DNA from: Caldilineaceae bacterium
GTDB lineage: Bacteria > Chloroflexota > Anaerolineae > Caldilineales > Caldilineaceae
Length of the DNA: 38,794 bases
Reading direction: 5' to 3'
NCBI GenBank assembly: GCA_011523365.1
Contig: WTGY01000089.1
Location: forward strand, 1 to 38,794
Numbering within the stretch: position 1 is the stretch's first letter; every line of letters starts with the position of its first letter. Made by a program: the position numbers and the translations under genes. Shown here piece after piece: positions 22,561-33,133 of the stretch. Under the pieces are notes generated by a model. That model was not told where the DNA came from, ran no database searches, and worked only from the letters and a program-made list of their open reading frames with translations.

Positions 22561-24531
22561 ATGACTGAGCGCACTATCCGACCCGCAGACCTGTTTCGAT
22601 TCCAGTTCCTGCAGGATGCCAAACTCTCGCCAGACGGGCGCCATGTTGCCTACTGCATCACGCACGTCGATGCCCAAAGCGACGAGGAACGCGCCGACAT
22701 CTGGCTGCTTACCCTCGAGACCGGAGAAGCGCGTCAACTGACAGACGGGCTGGCGCAGTACAGCCATCCCACATGGTCTCCCGACGGCGCGCAGCTGGCC
22801 TTCTTTTCGACCCGCACCGGAATCCGTCAACTCTTCGTCATAGCAGTTTCCGGCGGTGCGCCGCGCCAGCTCACCGATCTGGCCCAGGGCGTGCGCAGAG
22901 GTCCGGCCTGGGCGCCCGACGGCCGATATATCGCTTTTTCCGCCTCAGCCACTGCGGCCCCGGCCTTTCCTGGCAAACCGTATCGCGTCACCCGCTCGGT
23001 CTACCGTCTCGATGGCGATGGCTATCTGCAAGACACCGCCCCCGACCTCTTTGTTGTGCCCGCACGCGGCGGCGATGCCCGCAACATGACCCAAGATGAC
23101 GCCTACAACTGCTATCGTACCGGCCCTGTCTGGTCTCCCGATAGCCGGGAGATCCTCTTCACCACCGCCTGTTATCCCGATTCCTACCGCTGGTTTGCCG
23201 CGCTGCGCGCCGTGAACCTGAACGGGGAAGTGCGTGATGTCGTCAAGGACTGGGGCCATGCCACCAACCCGCCCTCTGCCGCCTGGACGCCGGACGGAGA
23301 GAGGATCGTCTTCGTCGGCAACCCGGCGGACGCCCCCAAGCAGAGCCACAAGCATCTCTGGGTCGTCCCCAAGCAGGGCGGGACCCCGCAGTGCCGCACC
23401 ACCGGCATCCAGCATAACGTGGCCGGCAAATTTCAGCTCGATATGCCGATCATCGCCTGCGACGCGCCCAACCTGCATATCTCTGCCGGCGGCAAAGATG
23501 CCTATGTCCCTGTTCAGATTGGGGGAACGAAATCGATCTATCGCATCGCTCTCATCGGCGAAACGGACTATGCGCCTGTGGTCGGCGGTGAGCGGGTCTG
23601 CGATATTGTCGGGCTGCACCGGGACAGGATATTGATGACCGTCAACACCTTTAACGAACCCGGCAATCTCTACCTGGTTGATCCGGACGGCAGAAATGAG
23701 CGGAAGCTCACCGCCTTCAACCGTGCCCTGCTGGCAGAGTTTGCCCTTCCTGCAGTGGAGCATCTCACCTTCGCCAGCAGTGATGGTACGCCCATAGACG
23801 GCTGGCTCATGACGCCGCCATCCGCAGAACCGCCCTATCCCACCATCCTCTACAACCATGGCGGCCCCGACATGGCTTGGGGCAACGTATTCTCCCTCGA
23901 CTTCCAAATGCTGGCCGGAGCGGGCTACGCTGTGCTGCTGGTCAACTATCGTGGCTCGCTTGGCTATGGTGACGCCTTCATGGCCGCCATCAACGACAGA
24001 ATGGGCGAGTTGGAGTTTGCCGACCTGACGGCCGGCGTCGACCACTGTATCGAGTTGGGATTGGTCGATCCGGAGCGTCTGGGCGTGTGCGGCTCATCCT
24101 ACGGCGGCTATCTCACATGCTGGGCCGTCAGCCACACCGGTCGGTTCAAGGCCGCTGTGGCGGAAAACCCGATTACAAACTGGGAATCCTGGTATGGCGT
24201 GGCCGACATATTCTCCTCCATAGCCCTTCCCTGGGAAGGGATGGGCGGTCCTCCCCACCAGGTCCCCGACGCCTACCGCAACGCCTCCCCGATCCACCTG
24301 GCCCACCGCTGCACGACGCCAACTCTGCTGATTCAGGCTGAACGCGACCTGCGCTGCCCTGCGGAGCAATCTGAGCAGTTCTATAACGTCTTGCAGGCCA
24401 ACGACTGCACTGTGGAGATGCTGCGCCTGCCCAATAGCTCGCATGGCGGCTCGACCTCCGGCGCGCTCGAGATCAGGCGCGCCCAGAACGAAGCCCTGCT
24501 CGACTGGATGAACCGGTATGTCATCGCATAA
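22561..24531 (+). CDS. S9-family peptidase 3, paralogue of peptidase 2
   Basis: This is a 656-residue enzyme. The propeller region begins with RPADLFRFQFLQDAKLSPDG, almost the same as the start of peptidase 2. The triad is S513 in GSSYGGYLTC (the standard motif), D596 in AERDLRCP and H628 in NSSHGGS; NHGGPDMAWGN marks the oxyanion side. I choose ATG 22561 over the in-frame TTG at 22552 because it lines up with the paralogue's start. There is no Shine-Dalgarno sequence. It lies directly after the repeat and 78 bp before the peptide importer genes, so it may be the first gene of the importer transcript. Substrates are likely imported oligopeptides. Confidence 0.92.
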   Translation: MTERTIRPADLFRFQFLQDAKLSPDGRHVAYCITHVDAQSDEERADIWLLTLETGEARQLTDGLAQYSHPTWSPDGAQLAFFSTRTGIRQLFVIAVSGGAPRQLTDLAQGVRRGPAWAPDGRYIAFSASATAAPAFPGKPYRVTRSVYRLDGDGYLQDTAPDLFVVPARGGDARNMTQDDAYNCYRTGPVWSPDSREILFTTACYPDSYRWFAALRAVNLNGEVRDVVKDWGHATNPPSAAWTPDGERIVFVGNPADAPKQSHKHLWVVPKQGGTPQCRTTGIQHNVAGKFQLDMPIIACDAPNLHISAGGKDAYVPVQIGGTKSIYRIALIGETDYAPVVGGERVCDIVGLHRDRILMTVNTFNEPGNLYLVDPDGRNERKLTAFNRALLAEFALPAVEHLTFASSDGTPIDGWLMTPPSAEPPYPTILYNHGGPDMAWGNVFSLDFQMLAGAGYAVLLVNYRGSLGYGDAFMAAINDRMGELEFADLTAGVDHCIELGLVDPERLGVCGSSYGGYLTCWAVSHTGRFKAAVAENPITNWESWYGVADIFSSIALPWEGMGGPPHQVPDAYRNASPIHLAHRCTTPTLLIQAERDLRCPAEQSEQFYNVLQANDCTVEMLRLPNSSHGGSTSGALEIRRAQNEALLDWMNRYVIA

Positions 24532-24537
24532 CCGACT

Positions 24538-24567
24538 CGGGGCAATGCCGCAAGGACGAACGCCCCG
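24538..24567 (+). other. Hairpin between S9 peptidase 3 and importer genes
   Basis: CGGGGC (24538-24543) pairs with GCCCCG (24562-24567) across an 18-nt loop. There is no T-tract after it. It may modulate read-through from the peptidase gene into the importer operon; the case is weak. Confidence 0.35.
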
Positions 24568-24609
24568 TTATGCCGCCAATCCGGGCACAGTGGATATTCA
24601 GGATCGCCA

Positions 24610-25536
24610 ATGCTAGTCTACACACTCAGACGACTGCTGTTGATTATCCCCACACTTCTGGGGGTCTCTCTGGTTATCTTTGCAATCCTCGCTCTCTCGC
24701 CCGGAGATCCGCTCGCGGCCGTTGTCAGCGAAGAATACGGAAACACCGCCGAAGACATCGAGCGAATCCGCGAGCAACTTCACCTGAACGACCCCCTTTA
24801 CGAGCAGTACCTCAACTTTCTCTGGGACGCGCTGCGCGGCGACCTGGGCACTTCGTTCCGCGGCGGGAGTTCAGTCCTGAACGATATCCTGGCCCGGCTT
24901 CCCAGCACGATCCAACTGGCAATCGCCGGTCTCATCGCCACCATGCTGTTGGGTATCTCAGCCGGCGTTCTGGCTGCCCTCTATCGCGGCGGCCTGCCCG
25001 ACAAGCTCACCATGGTCTTCGCCTTCGTCGGCGTTTCCATACCCAGCGTCTATGCCGCCCTCCTCCTGCTTCTGATCTTCGCCGTAGAGTTAAGATGGTT
25101 CAAAGTGGTCGGTGATGAGGGGCTCAAGAGCCTCATCCTGCCGGCCCTGGCGATGGCACTGATCCCGGCCGGGGTCCTCGCCCGCCTCACACGCGCCAGT
25201 ATGCTGGAGGTGATGGAAGAGGATTACGTGCGTACCGCCCGCGCCAAGGGCATTCGCGAGTCTCTGGTGACGCTCATGCACATCTTTCGCAACGCCCTGA
25301 TCCCGATTGTGACCTATCTGGGGCTGCTGGCCGGGAGTCTGCTCTCCGGCCAGGTGTTTGTCGAAAATGTATTCGGCCGTCCAGGCTTGGGAAGATTTCT
25401 GGTTGACTCGATCAGCGCCAGGGACTATCCCCAGATCCGAGGTGGAATCCTCTTTGTCGCCGCTGGGTACGTCTTCGTCAATCTGATCGTCGATCTGCTG
25501 TACGGCGTCATCGATCCACGCATCACGTATGAATGA
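24610..25536 (+). CDS. Peptide/nickel-type ABC transporter permease, DppB family
   Basis: This is a 308-residue membrane protein. The first membrane segment is about residues 8-30 (LLLIIPTLLGVSLVIFAILA), followed by an extracellular stretch with SPGDP and a helix ending in LGTSFRGG, then about five more segments. The coupling loop carries DYVRTARAKGI before HIFRNALIPI, the family motif. It pairs with the DppC protein encoded 9 bp later. The ribosome site is a short AGGA. It is the first of five genes of a complete importer (B-C-A-D-F order). Confidence 0.94.
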   Translation: MLVYTLRRLLLIIPTLLGVSLVIFAILALSPGDPLAAVVSEEYGNTAEDIERIREQLHLNDPLYEQYLNFLWDALRGDLGTSFRGGSSVLNDILARLPSTIQLAIAGLIATMLLGISAGVLAALYRGGLPDKLTMVFAFVGVSIPSVYAALLLLLIFAVELRWFKVVGDEGLKSLILPALAMALIPAGVLARLTRASMLEVMEEDYVRTARAKGIRESLVTLMHIFRNALIPIVTYLGLLAGSLLSGQVFVENVFGRPGLGRFLVDSISARDYPQIRGGILFVAAGYVFVNLIVDLLYGVIDPRITYE

Positions 25537-25545
25537 GAGAAGGCT

Positions 25546-26484
25546 ATGAGCAGGACCAATCCCCAGGCCGCTAATGGTGGGTCGGCGGCATCCGTCGGCG
25601 CAGAGGTTGCCCGCCCGGCCGACGACTGGCTGGTTGTCAGCCGGTCTCCCGTGCGCAGGGCCGCGGTCCGCTTCTTCCGCGACCCCCTGGCGGTAACCGG
25701 GTTGGCGATCATGGCGCTGATCATTCTTATCACACTTATCGCCCCCCAACTCTACAGCTGGGACGAAATTATCAATGTCTCAAACGCGACCAAGCTACTC
25801 CCGCCCAGTGCCGCGCACCCATTTGGCACCGATAACCTCGGACGCGACCAGCTGGGACGCGTCCTCTGGGGCGGCCGCGAATCCCTGCGGGCCGGCTACC
25901 TCGTCGTGCTGATCGGGCTCGGCGGCGGTACGATCCTGGGGCTGATTTCCGGCTTCGCCGGGGGATGGGTTGACAACCTCATCCAGCGCTTTGTGGACGT
26001 GCTGCTCGCCATCCCCGGCATTCTGCTGGCATTGAGCGTGGTCGGCGCCCTGGGGCCGGGCCTTGTACAGGTGATGCTCGCCGTCGGCCTGGCCAACATC
26101 CCCGACTATACCCGTCTTATTCGCGGGTCCGTGCTGGAGGCCAAGGAGAACGAATATGTGCGCGCCGCCCGCGTGCTTGGCGCCAGCAACGGGCGCATCA
26201 TGTTCCGCCACATCCTGCCAAACGTAATCGGCCCGATCCTGGTCTATGCCACGCTGGGCCTGGGCATCGCCATCATGATCACGGCAGGGCTGAGCTATCT
26301 CGGGCTGGGCGCCCAGCCGCCGTCACCGGAATGGGGCGCCATGCTGAACCTGGGCCGGGAATTCATGCGCCATGCCTGGTGGATGCCTGTTTTCCCCGGC
26401 CTGGCGATCGTCATCGCCGTTCTGTCCATCAACCTGGTAGGCGACGGGCTGCAGGATGCTATCAATCCCAAGCTAAGAAAATAG
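25546..26484 (+). CDS. Peptide/nickel-type ABC transporter permease, DppC family
   Basis: This is a 312-residue membrane protein with a long cytoplasmic N-terminus (~50 residues) and about six membrane segments. PFGTDNLGRDQLGRVLWGGR is the family's conserved block after segment one. The coupling loop reads EYVRAARVLGASNGRIMFRH followed by ILPN. The end LVGDGLQDAINPKLRK is also typical. The length is normal, unlike the second DppC-type protein in this window (417 residues). Confidence 0.94.
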   Translation: MSRTNPQAANGGSAASVGAEVARPADDWLVVSRSPVRRAAVRFFRDPLAVTGLAIMALIILITLIAPQLYSWDEIINVSNATKLLPPSAAHPFGTDNLGRDQLGRVLWGGRESLRAGYLVVLIGLGGGTILGLISGFAGGWVDNLIQRFVDVLLAIPGILLALSVVGALGPGLVQVMLAVGLANIPDYTRLIRGSVLEAKENEYVRAARVLGASNGRIMFRHILPNVIGPILVYATLGLGIAIMITAGLSYLGLGAQPPSPEWGAMLNLGREFMRHAWWMPVFPGLAIVIAVLSINLVGDGLQDAINPKLRK

Positions 26485-26543
26485 CCTGTCATTACCGAAG
26501 TTTGTCGATCGGAGCTGTTCCAATCCCTGAACACGACTGGACG

Positions 26544-26559
26544 AAAGGAGACGCCAATG
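26544..26559 (+). promoter_or_regulatory. Second ribosome binding site and alternative in-frame start for the binding protein
   Basis: AAAGGAG (26544-26550) lies 6 nt before an ATG at 26557 that opens a 25-codon extension in frame with the main start at 26632. The main start has its own AGGAGG 6 nt upstream. Either the extension is made as a longer form or translation starts there and re-starts at 26632. Confidence 0.5.
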
Positions 26560-26631
26560 GACTGTTTTCCACTGCACATTCTTCACGGCATCGGGAAGTT
26601 CACGTGTAACACAACTATCAGGAGGAACACG

Positions 26632-28290
<1,659 letters not shown>

Positions 28291-28298
28291 TTCTTCAT

Positions 28299-28331
28299 GA
28301 GGAGGTGTAGGGGCCAACCCTGCGCCTCCTC
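28299..28331 (+). promoter_or_regulatory. Strong intercistronic stem-loop after the binding-protein gene
   Basis: A 14-bp stem (left arm GAGGAGGTGTAGGG at 28299-28312, right arm at 28318-28331) closes a 5-nt GCCAA loop. The two imperfect positions are G-U pairs, so the RNA stem is continuous. It begins 8 nt after the stop codon of the binding-protein gene and has no T-tract. It probably blocks 3' exonucleases and protects the upstream message. Confidence 0.75.
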
Positions 28332-28380
28332 AGTCCACTGCATCGCGAAACGCCTACCCGATATTCACTACGGTTCTCCC

Positions 28381-29373
28381 ATGCCCCATCTGCTTGAAGT
28401 GCGCGATCTCGTCACCCGCTTCTACACCGAAGACGGCACCGTACACGCTGTCAATGGCATCTCCTACACCCTCGATGAAGGCGAGTCCTTGGGCATCGTC
28501 GGCGAAAGCGGCTCAGGCAAGACCGTCGGCGTCCTCTCGCTGATGGGGCTGATACCCGACCCGCCGGGACGTGTCGAGCGCGGCGAGGTCTTCTTCGCAG
28601 ACAACGACCTGCTCAAGCTGTCGGCCGACCAGCTGCGTGACGTTCGCGGGCGCGAGATCGCCATGATCTTCCAGGATCCGATGACCTCCCTCAACCCGGT
28701 CCTGACTGTCGGCTATCAGATCGCCGAGATAATGCGCCCACACCTGAGCCTGTCCCAGGAGGAGATCGCAGGGCGAACCGTCGAGCTGATGGAGTTGGTG
28801 GGCATTCCCAACGCCGCCAGCCGCCGCAAGGACTTTCCGCACCAGTTTTCCGGGGGCCAGCGCCAGCGCATTATGATTGCCATGAGCCTGGCCTGCAACC
28901 CGTCCGTTCTCATCGCCGACGAACCCACGACCGCGCTCGACGTCACCATCCAGGCCCAGATCATCGACCTGGTCAAACGGTTGAGCCAGCAGTTTGGCAT
29001 GGCCACCATCTGGATCACCCACGATCTCGGCGTTGTGGCGGGGCTGGTCAACAGGGTGATCGTGATGTACGCCGGCTTCATCGTCGAATCCGCCTCGGTG
29101 CTCGATCTCTACAAGAAGACCAGCCATCCCTACACCCTCGGCCTGCTGCAGTCGTTGCCTTCCCTCCATACCACGATCGCCGCGGACCGGCTGATCCCGA
29201 TTGAAGGGGCGCCGCCGGACCTGCTCCAGGAACCGGTCCACTGTCCTTTTGCCCCCAGGTGTCAATTTGCCGTTGAACAATGCTGGCAGGACAATCCACC
29301 CCTGCAACGTGTGGCGTCGAATCATGATTCCGCTTGCTGGCGCTGGCAGGATGTTCGCGCTGCGACGGAGTAA
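28381..29373 (+). CDS. Peptide/nickel-type ABC transporter ATPase, DppD family
   Basis: This is a 330-residue ATPase. Walker A is GESGSGKT at 41-48, the ABC signature FSGGQRQR starts near residue 156 and Walker B ends at D180-E181 in [12 protein letters not shown]. The C-terminal part has [14 protein letters not shown], the cysteine-rich block of OppD/DppD proteins, which in some members binds an iron-sulfur cluster. The start is ATG 28381; the open frame extends to 28297 but that stretch is the hairpin region. It couples ATP hydrolysis to the DppBC channel with DppF. Confidence 0.93.
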   Translation: MPHLLEVRDLVTRFYTEDGTVHAVNGISYTLDEGESLGIVGESGSGKTVGVLSLMGLIPDPPGRVERGEVFFADNDLLKLSADQLRDVRGREIAMIFQDPMTSLNPVLTVGYQIAEIMRPHLSLSQEEIAGRTVELMELVGIPNAASRRKDFPHQFSGGQRQRIMIAMSLACNPSVLIADEPTTALDVTIQAQIIDLVKRLSQQFGMATIWITHDLGVVAGLVNRVIVMYAGFIVESASVLDLYKKTSHPYTLGLLQSLPSLHTTIAADRLIPIEGAPPDLLQEPVHCPFAPRCQFAVEQCWQDNPPLQRVASNHDSACWRWQDVRAATE

Positions 29374-29378
29374 CCGAC

Positions 29379-30383
29379 ATGAGCGAAGTGACGAACGAAG
29401 TTCTGCTTGAGGTTCGGGATCTGAAGAAGTACTTTCCTATCCGCCGCGGCCTGTTTAAGCGCCAGGTCGGCGAAATAAAAGCAGTGGACGGCGTATCCTT
29501 CGATATCTATCAGGGCGAAACTTTGGGTCTGGTGGGTGAATCAGGAGGCGGCAAATCCACAACCGGCTGGACAATCATCCGCGACCTTGAACCCACCGCC
29601 GGTTCGGTGCGCTTTCAAGGCCAGGACCTGTCCGCCCTGGCGCATGGCGAAATGCGCAAAATGCGCCGCCACATTCAGATGATCTTCCAGGACCCCTACG
29701 CCTCGCTCAATCCGCGTATGACGGTCGCCAGTATCGTCTCGGAGCCGCTCGAAGTGCATAAGATCGGTACCCCCGACCAGCGGCGGGCGCGCGTCCAGGA
29801 GCTGCTGGAGATCGTCGGCCTCAACCCCGGCTTCATCAACCGCTATCCCCATGAGTTTTCCGGTGGTCAGCGCCAGCGGATCGGCATCGCCCGCGCCCTG
29901 GCTACCAATCCGACCTTTATTGTGGCCGATGAACCGATCTCGGCCCTGGACGTATCGATCCAGGCCCAGGTCGTCAACCTGCTGTGGGACCTCAAAAACG
30001 AGTTCGGGCTGACCTACCTTTTTATCGCTCATGATCTTTCCATGGTACGCTACATCAGCGACCGCGTTGCCGTGATGTATCTGGGGCGGGTCGTCGAAAT
30101 GGGGCCGACCGAGGATGTGTACGGGCGCTCGTTGCACCCGTATACCCAGGCCCTGGTTTCGGCTATCCCGGTCGCCGATCCCGAAGTGGAGATGACCCGC
30201 AGACCGATCATCCTGGAAGGCGATGTGCCCAATCCCGCCAATCCACCAGCCGGCTGCCATTTTCATCCGCGATGCATCTACGCCACCGAGATCTGCACGC
30301 AGGAAGACCCCGAATTCCGCAATCTGGGCCAGACCACAGAACACTGGGTCGCCTGCCACCACGCCGAGCAGAACCTGGAGTAA
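29379..30383 (+). CDS. Peptide/nickel-type ABC transporter ATPase, DppF family
   Basis: This is a 334-residue ATPase. The N-terminus [20 protein letters not shown] is diagnostic of DppF/OppF. Walker A is GESGGGKS at 53-60, the signature [15 protein letters not shown] and Walker [12 protein letters not shown]. The C-terminal block [13 protein letters not shown] carries the family cysteines. The ATG at 29379 is five bases after the dppD stop, with GGAG overlapping that stop. It completes the importer; it could also serve the permeases at 36388-38629, which have no ATPases in view. Confidence 0.93.
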   Translation: MSEVTNEVLLEVRDLKKYFPIRRGLFKRQVGEIKAVDGVSFDIYQGETLGLVGESGGGKSTTGWTIIRDLEPTAGSVRFQGQDLSALAHGEMRKMRRHIQMIFQDPYASLNPRMTVASIVSEPLEVHKIGTPDQRRARVQELLEIVGLNPGFINRYPHEFSGGQRQRIGIARALATNPTFIVADEPISALDVSIQAQVVNLLWDLKNEFGLTYLFIAHDLSMVRYISDRVAVMYLGRVVEMGPTEDVYGRSLHPYTQALVSAIPVADPEVEMTRRPIILEGDVPNPANPPAGCHFHPRCIYATEICTQEDPEFRNLGQTTEHWVACHHAEQNLE

Positions 30384-30431
30384 GAGTTATGGGTACAGAC
30401 CACAGGTCACCGGCAGCCGGACACTGAAGCC

Positions 30432-31418
30432 ATGCGATTTGCCCTCTTCGGCGCCGGCCGCGCCGGCACAATCCACGCTCGCAACATCGCCGCCCATCCC
30501 CGTGCCGAACTCGGTTACATCTTCGACGTCGACCAGGCCGCCGCACAGCGGCTCGCGGACGCCCGCGGCGGGCAGGTTCCCCGCGACCCGCAGCAGATCT
30601 GGGAGGCCGACGACGTTGATGCCGTCCTGATCGCCTCCTCCACCGACACACACGTCGACCTGCTGCACCAGGCCATGCGGGCGGGCTTGCCGGCCTACTG
30701 CGAAAAGCCGATCGATCTCGACATCGGGAAAGTGAGAACGTTCGTGGACGCAGCGGCCGCGAGCGACCCGCCGGTGTTTGTCGGATTCCGCCGCCGCTTC
30801 CAGCCTGAATTCAGTTCCATGCAGCGGCAGGTCCGGGATGGCGCAATCGGCCGGATCGAGTCGATCCGCATCATTGCCCGCGACTTTGCGCTGGCCCCCC
30901 TCGCCTTCCTGCAGCGCTCCGGCGGCCTGCTCCGCGATAAGATGATCCACTACTTCGATTTGGCCCCATGGCTCGCCGCCGAGAGGCCGACCGAACTGTA
31001 CGCAACCGGATCCAACCTCATCGATCCCGTCGTCGGTGAGATGGGCGACGTCGACACCGCGGTGGCGGTCCTGCGCTTCCCCAGCGGCGCGCTCTGTACG
31101 ATCGAAAACGGCCGCCGCGCGGTCTACGGCTTTGATGACCGCGTCGAAATCTTTGGCGCCGAAGGGATGCTGCAAGGCGGTTCGGCCCCCGCCGAGAATC
31201 TGGCCCGGTTCACCGCGACGGGCATCACGCAGAACCGCTTCCCTGACTACTACGGCGAGGAGAGCTTCGCCTACGCACTCGATGCCTTCATCAGCGCGCT
31301 CGAAAGCGGCGCGTCCGTCTCGCCTTCGCTGCAGGACGGCTACCAGGCCCAGCTGATCGCCGAAGCCGCCATCGAGTCCATGCGCACCAACCGGCCGGTG
31401 AAACTCCAATGGACATAG
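30432..31418 (+). CDS. Gfo/Idh/MocA-family oxidoreductase (inositol 2-dehydrogenase-like)
   Basis: This is a 328-residue NAD(P)-dependent dehydrogenase. The Rossmann motif is GAGRAG at 7-12; the EKP motif has K92; GFRRRF follows; the catalytic pair D169-x3-H173 lies in LLRDKMIHYFD, matching D172/H176 of Bacillus IolG. Such enzymes oxidise or reduce cyclitols and sugars. It lies 48 bp after dppF with no strong ribosome site, so it may be read through from the importer operon. With the propeller protein and the PhyH protein that follow, it suggests sugar or cyclitol metabolism, but the exact substrate is open. Confidence 0.9.
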   Translation: MRFALFGAGRAGTIHARNIAAHPRAELGYIFDVDQAAAQRLADARGGQVPRDPQQIWEADDVDAVLIASSTDTHVDLLHQAMRAGLPAYCEKPIDLDIGKVRTFVDAAAASDPPVFVGFRRRFQPEFSSMQRQVRDGAIGRIESIRIIARDFALAPLAFLQRSGGLLRDKMIHYFDLAPWLAAERPTELYATGSNLIDPVVGEMGDVDTAVAVLRFPSGALCTIENGRRAVYGFDDRVEIFGAEGMLQGGSAPAENLARFTATGITQNRFPDYYGEESFAYALDAFISALESGASVSPSLQDGYQAQLIAEAAIESMRTNRPVKLQWT

Positions 31419-31479
31419 TAGATGTACTACTGTTTCGCCCACTGCGCCCGCAGGAAATCCAATCAGCCCGCACCCGCAT

Positions 31480-33084
31480 ATGAACGCAAATCCTGACCCT
31501 TCAACCAGCGCCTATCCACTCCGCGGCGGCGAGAGCCTTCTCCTCCTGGACGAAGCCCTGATCCAGGAAGAAGACGGCATCACCCGTGAAGTCCAGCCGT
31601 GTAGCAAGAGCCCCTTCGTCATGGAACCCGATCCGGACAAGCTCTGGGAATACTGCGGCCCCGGCATGAGCAAGCGCATCCATCTTTACGGCACGGCCCT
31701 CTACGACGATCTGGCCGGCAAGTACCGCATGTGGTACTTCGGCCGCATGGGCCCCCACTGGCGCGTGCCTGACGGCAACTACCAGATCCCCGAACTCTAC
31801 GTCCCCCGCACCGACGAAAGACCCTTCCACTGCAACGGCGTCACCGCCGACCGTTACGGACGCGCCTTCGTCGACAACGACCGCGGCGACCTCACCCTCT
31901 ACGCCGAGAGCGATGACGGCATCCACTGGACCAAGCCGGAGCTGGGCATCTTCACCTTCAACGGCAGCGCCGCCAACAACATCATCTGGGACCTTCACGG
32001 CGCCTCCGTCTTCATCGACCGCGACGAAGAGAACCCGGACCAACGCTACAAGGCGATCGGCTTCTGCCGCCGTTACCGCAGCATCTTCCTGCTCACCTCC
32101 CCCGACGGCATCCACTGGCATGACAACGTTACCGTATCCCTTACCGGGCAGGGGCGCACCCATAACTGCCTCGAGCCGGTCGTGAAGCGCAGCAACGAGG
32201 GCACCTTCAACGTCACTTGGGACCCGGTCGATTCCATCTACCGCGCCTACTCGCTCCAGCGCTTTGACGACAGCGAGAAGCGCCGCGTCATCTGCTATTC
32301 GGAAAGCCCCTCTCTGGCCGGCCCCTGGAAGGACTCCTACCCGATCCTGGAACCGGGCAACTGGGACGACGAGATCGCCCGCCGCCGCTACGGCGCGCTG
32401 CGCGCCGAGTTCCACAACATGTCCGCCTTCCGTTATGGGAGCCTCCATATCGGTCTGCTGGGCGTCCTCTACGTGACCGCCGAGCAGATTCCGGGTGAAA
32501 AGAACCAGATCCCCTGCGACGGCCCCATCGACGGTCAGTTCGTCTACAGCCGCGACGGCATCGGCTGGCAGCACGCCAACCGCGCCCGCACCGTCGCGCT
32601 CTCGCGCGGCGCCGGCGACGCCTTCGACAGAGGCATGATCATTGGCACGGCCAAGGAGCCGATCATCGAGGGCGATGAAATTCACTGGTACTACACCGGC
32701 TGCGAACACACACACGGCGAGGTCGACATGGAGAAGCGCGTCAAGCGGCTGGGCCGCGCCACCTGGCAGCGGGACCGCTTCGTCGCGCTCGCTGCGACCG
32801 GCGAGGCAATGGTCGTAACCAAACCCCTGCACCTGCCCGCGGGCACCGGCGCCCTCGAGGTGAACGCCGATGCTGCCGGCGGTCAACTGCACGTCGAACT
32901 GTGCCGTCCCGACGGGAGCGTTCTGGATGGATTCTCGCGCGCAGACTGCCTTCCTTTGCAGTCCGACGACCTGCACTGGCAGGTCAGGTGGCAGAACGAA
33001 CAGCCAGCGATTGAGGGGGCCGTCCAAATCCGCTTCTTCCTGAACCGCAGCAAGCTGTACAGCTTCACATTTCGAGCTCACTGA
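31480..33084 (+). CDS. Unassigned beta-propeller protein (GH43/GH32-like fold suspected)
   Basis: This is a 534-residue protein I cannot place in a named family. It has repeated blade-like motifs: ESDDGIHWTKPELG near 144, TSPDGIHWHDN near 207 and SRDGIGWQHAN near 356. These resemble the S-x-D-G-x-x-W turns of five-bladed glycosidase or sialidase-like propellers. The N-terminal part has KYRMWYFGRMGPHW, and RYKAIGFCRRY follows the second blade. The last ~90 residues (about 445-534) look like a separate beta-sandwich. There is no signal peptide. Similar proteins are common in Planctomycetes and related groups as uncharacterised proteins, often beside sugar dehydrogenases. A glycan-cleaving or glycan-phosphorolysing role is plausible. 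Confidence 0.75.
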   Translation: MNANPDPSTSAYPLRGGESLLLLDEALIQEEDGITREVQPCSKSPFVMEPDPDKLWEYCGPGMSKRIHLYGTALYDDLAGKYRMWYFGRMGPHWRVPDGNYQIPELYVPRTDERPFHCNGVTADRYGRAFVDNDRGDLTLYAESDDGIHWTKPELGIFTFNGSAANNIIWDLHGASVFIDRDEENPDQRYKAIGFCRRYRSIFLLTSPDGIHWHDNVTVSLTGQGRTHNCLEPVVKRSNEGTFNVTWDPVDSIYRAYSLQRFDDSEKRRVICYSESPSLAGPWKDSYPILEPGNWDDEIARRRYGALRAEFHNMSAFRYGSLHIGLLGVLYVTAEQIPGEKNQIPCDGPIDGQFVYSRDGIGWQHANRARTVALSRGAGDAFDRGMIIGTAKEPIIEGDEIHWYYTGCEHTHGEVDMEKRVKRLGRATWQRDRFVALAATGEAMVVTKPLHLPAGTGALEVNADAAGGQLHVELCRPDGSVLDGFSRADCLPLQSDDLHWQVRWQNEQPAIEGAVQIRFFLNRSKLYSFTFRAH

Positions 33085-33107
33085 CAACTGACCATTAACA
33101 GCTGGCC
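33080..33107. repeat. Heptad tandem repeat (4 units of ACTGACN type)
   Basis: Four 7-nt units run from within the last codons of the propeller gene: ACTGACA, then ACTGACC, and two more diverged units. The repeat therefore supplies the stop codon TGA at 33082-33084. Period and unit type resemble 36348-36382. Confidence 0.55.
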
Positions 33108-33133
33108 CTAAACGACCAGATCGAGGAGTCCAA

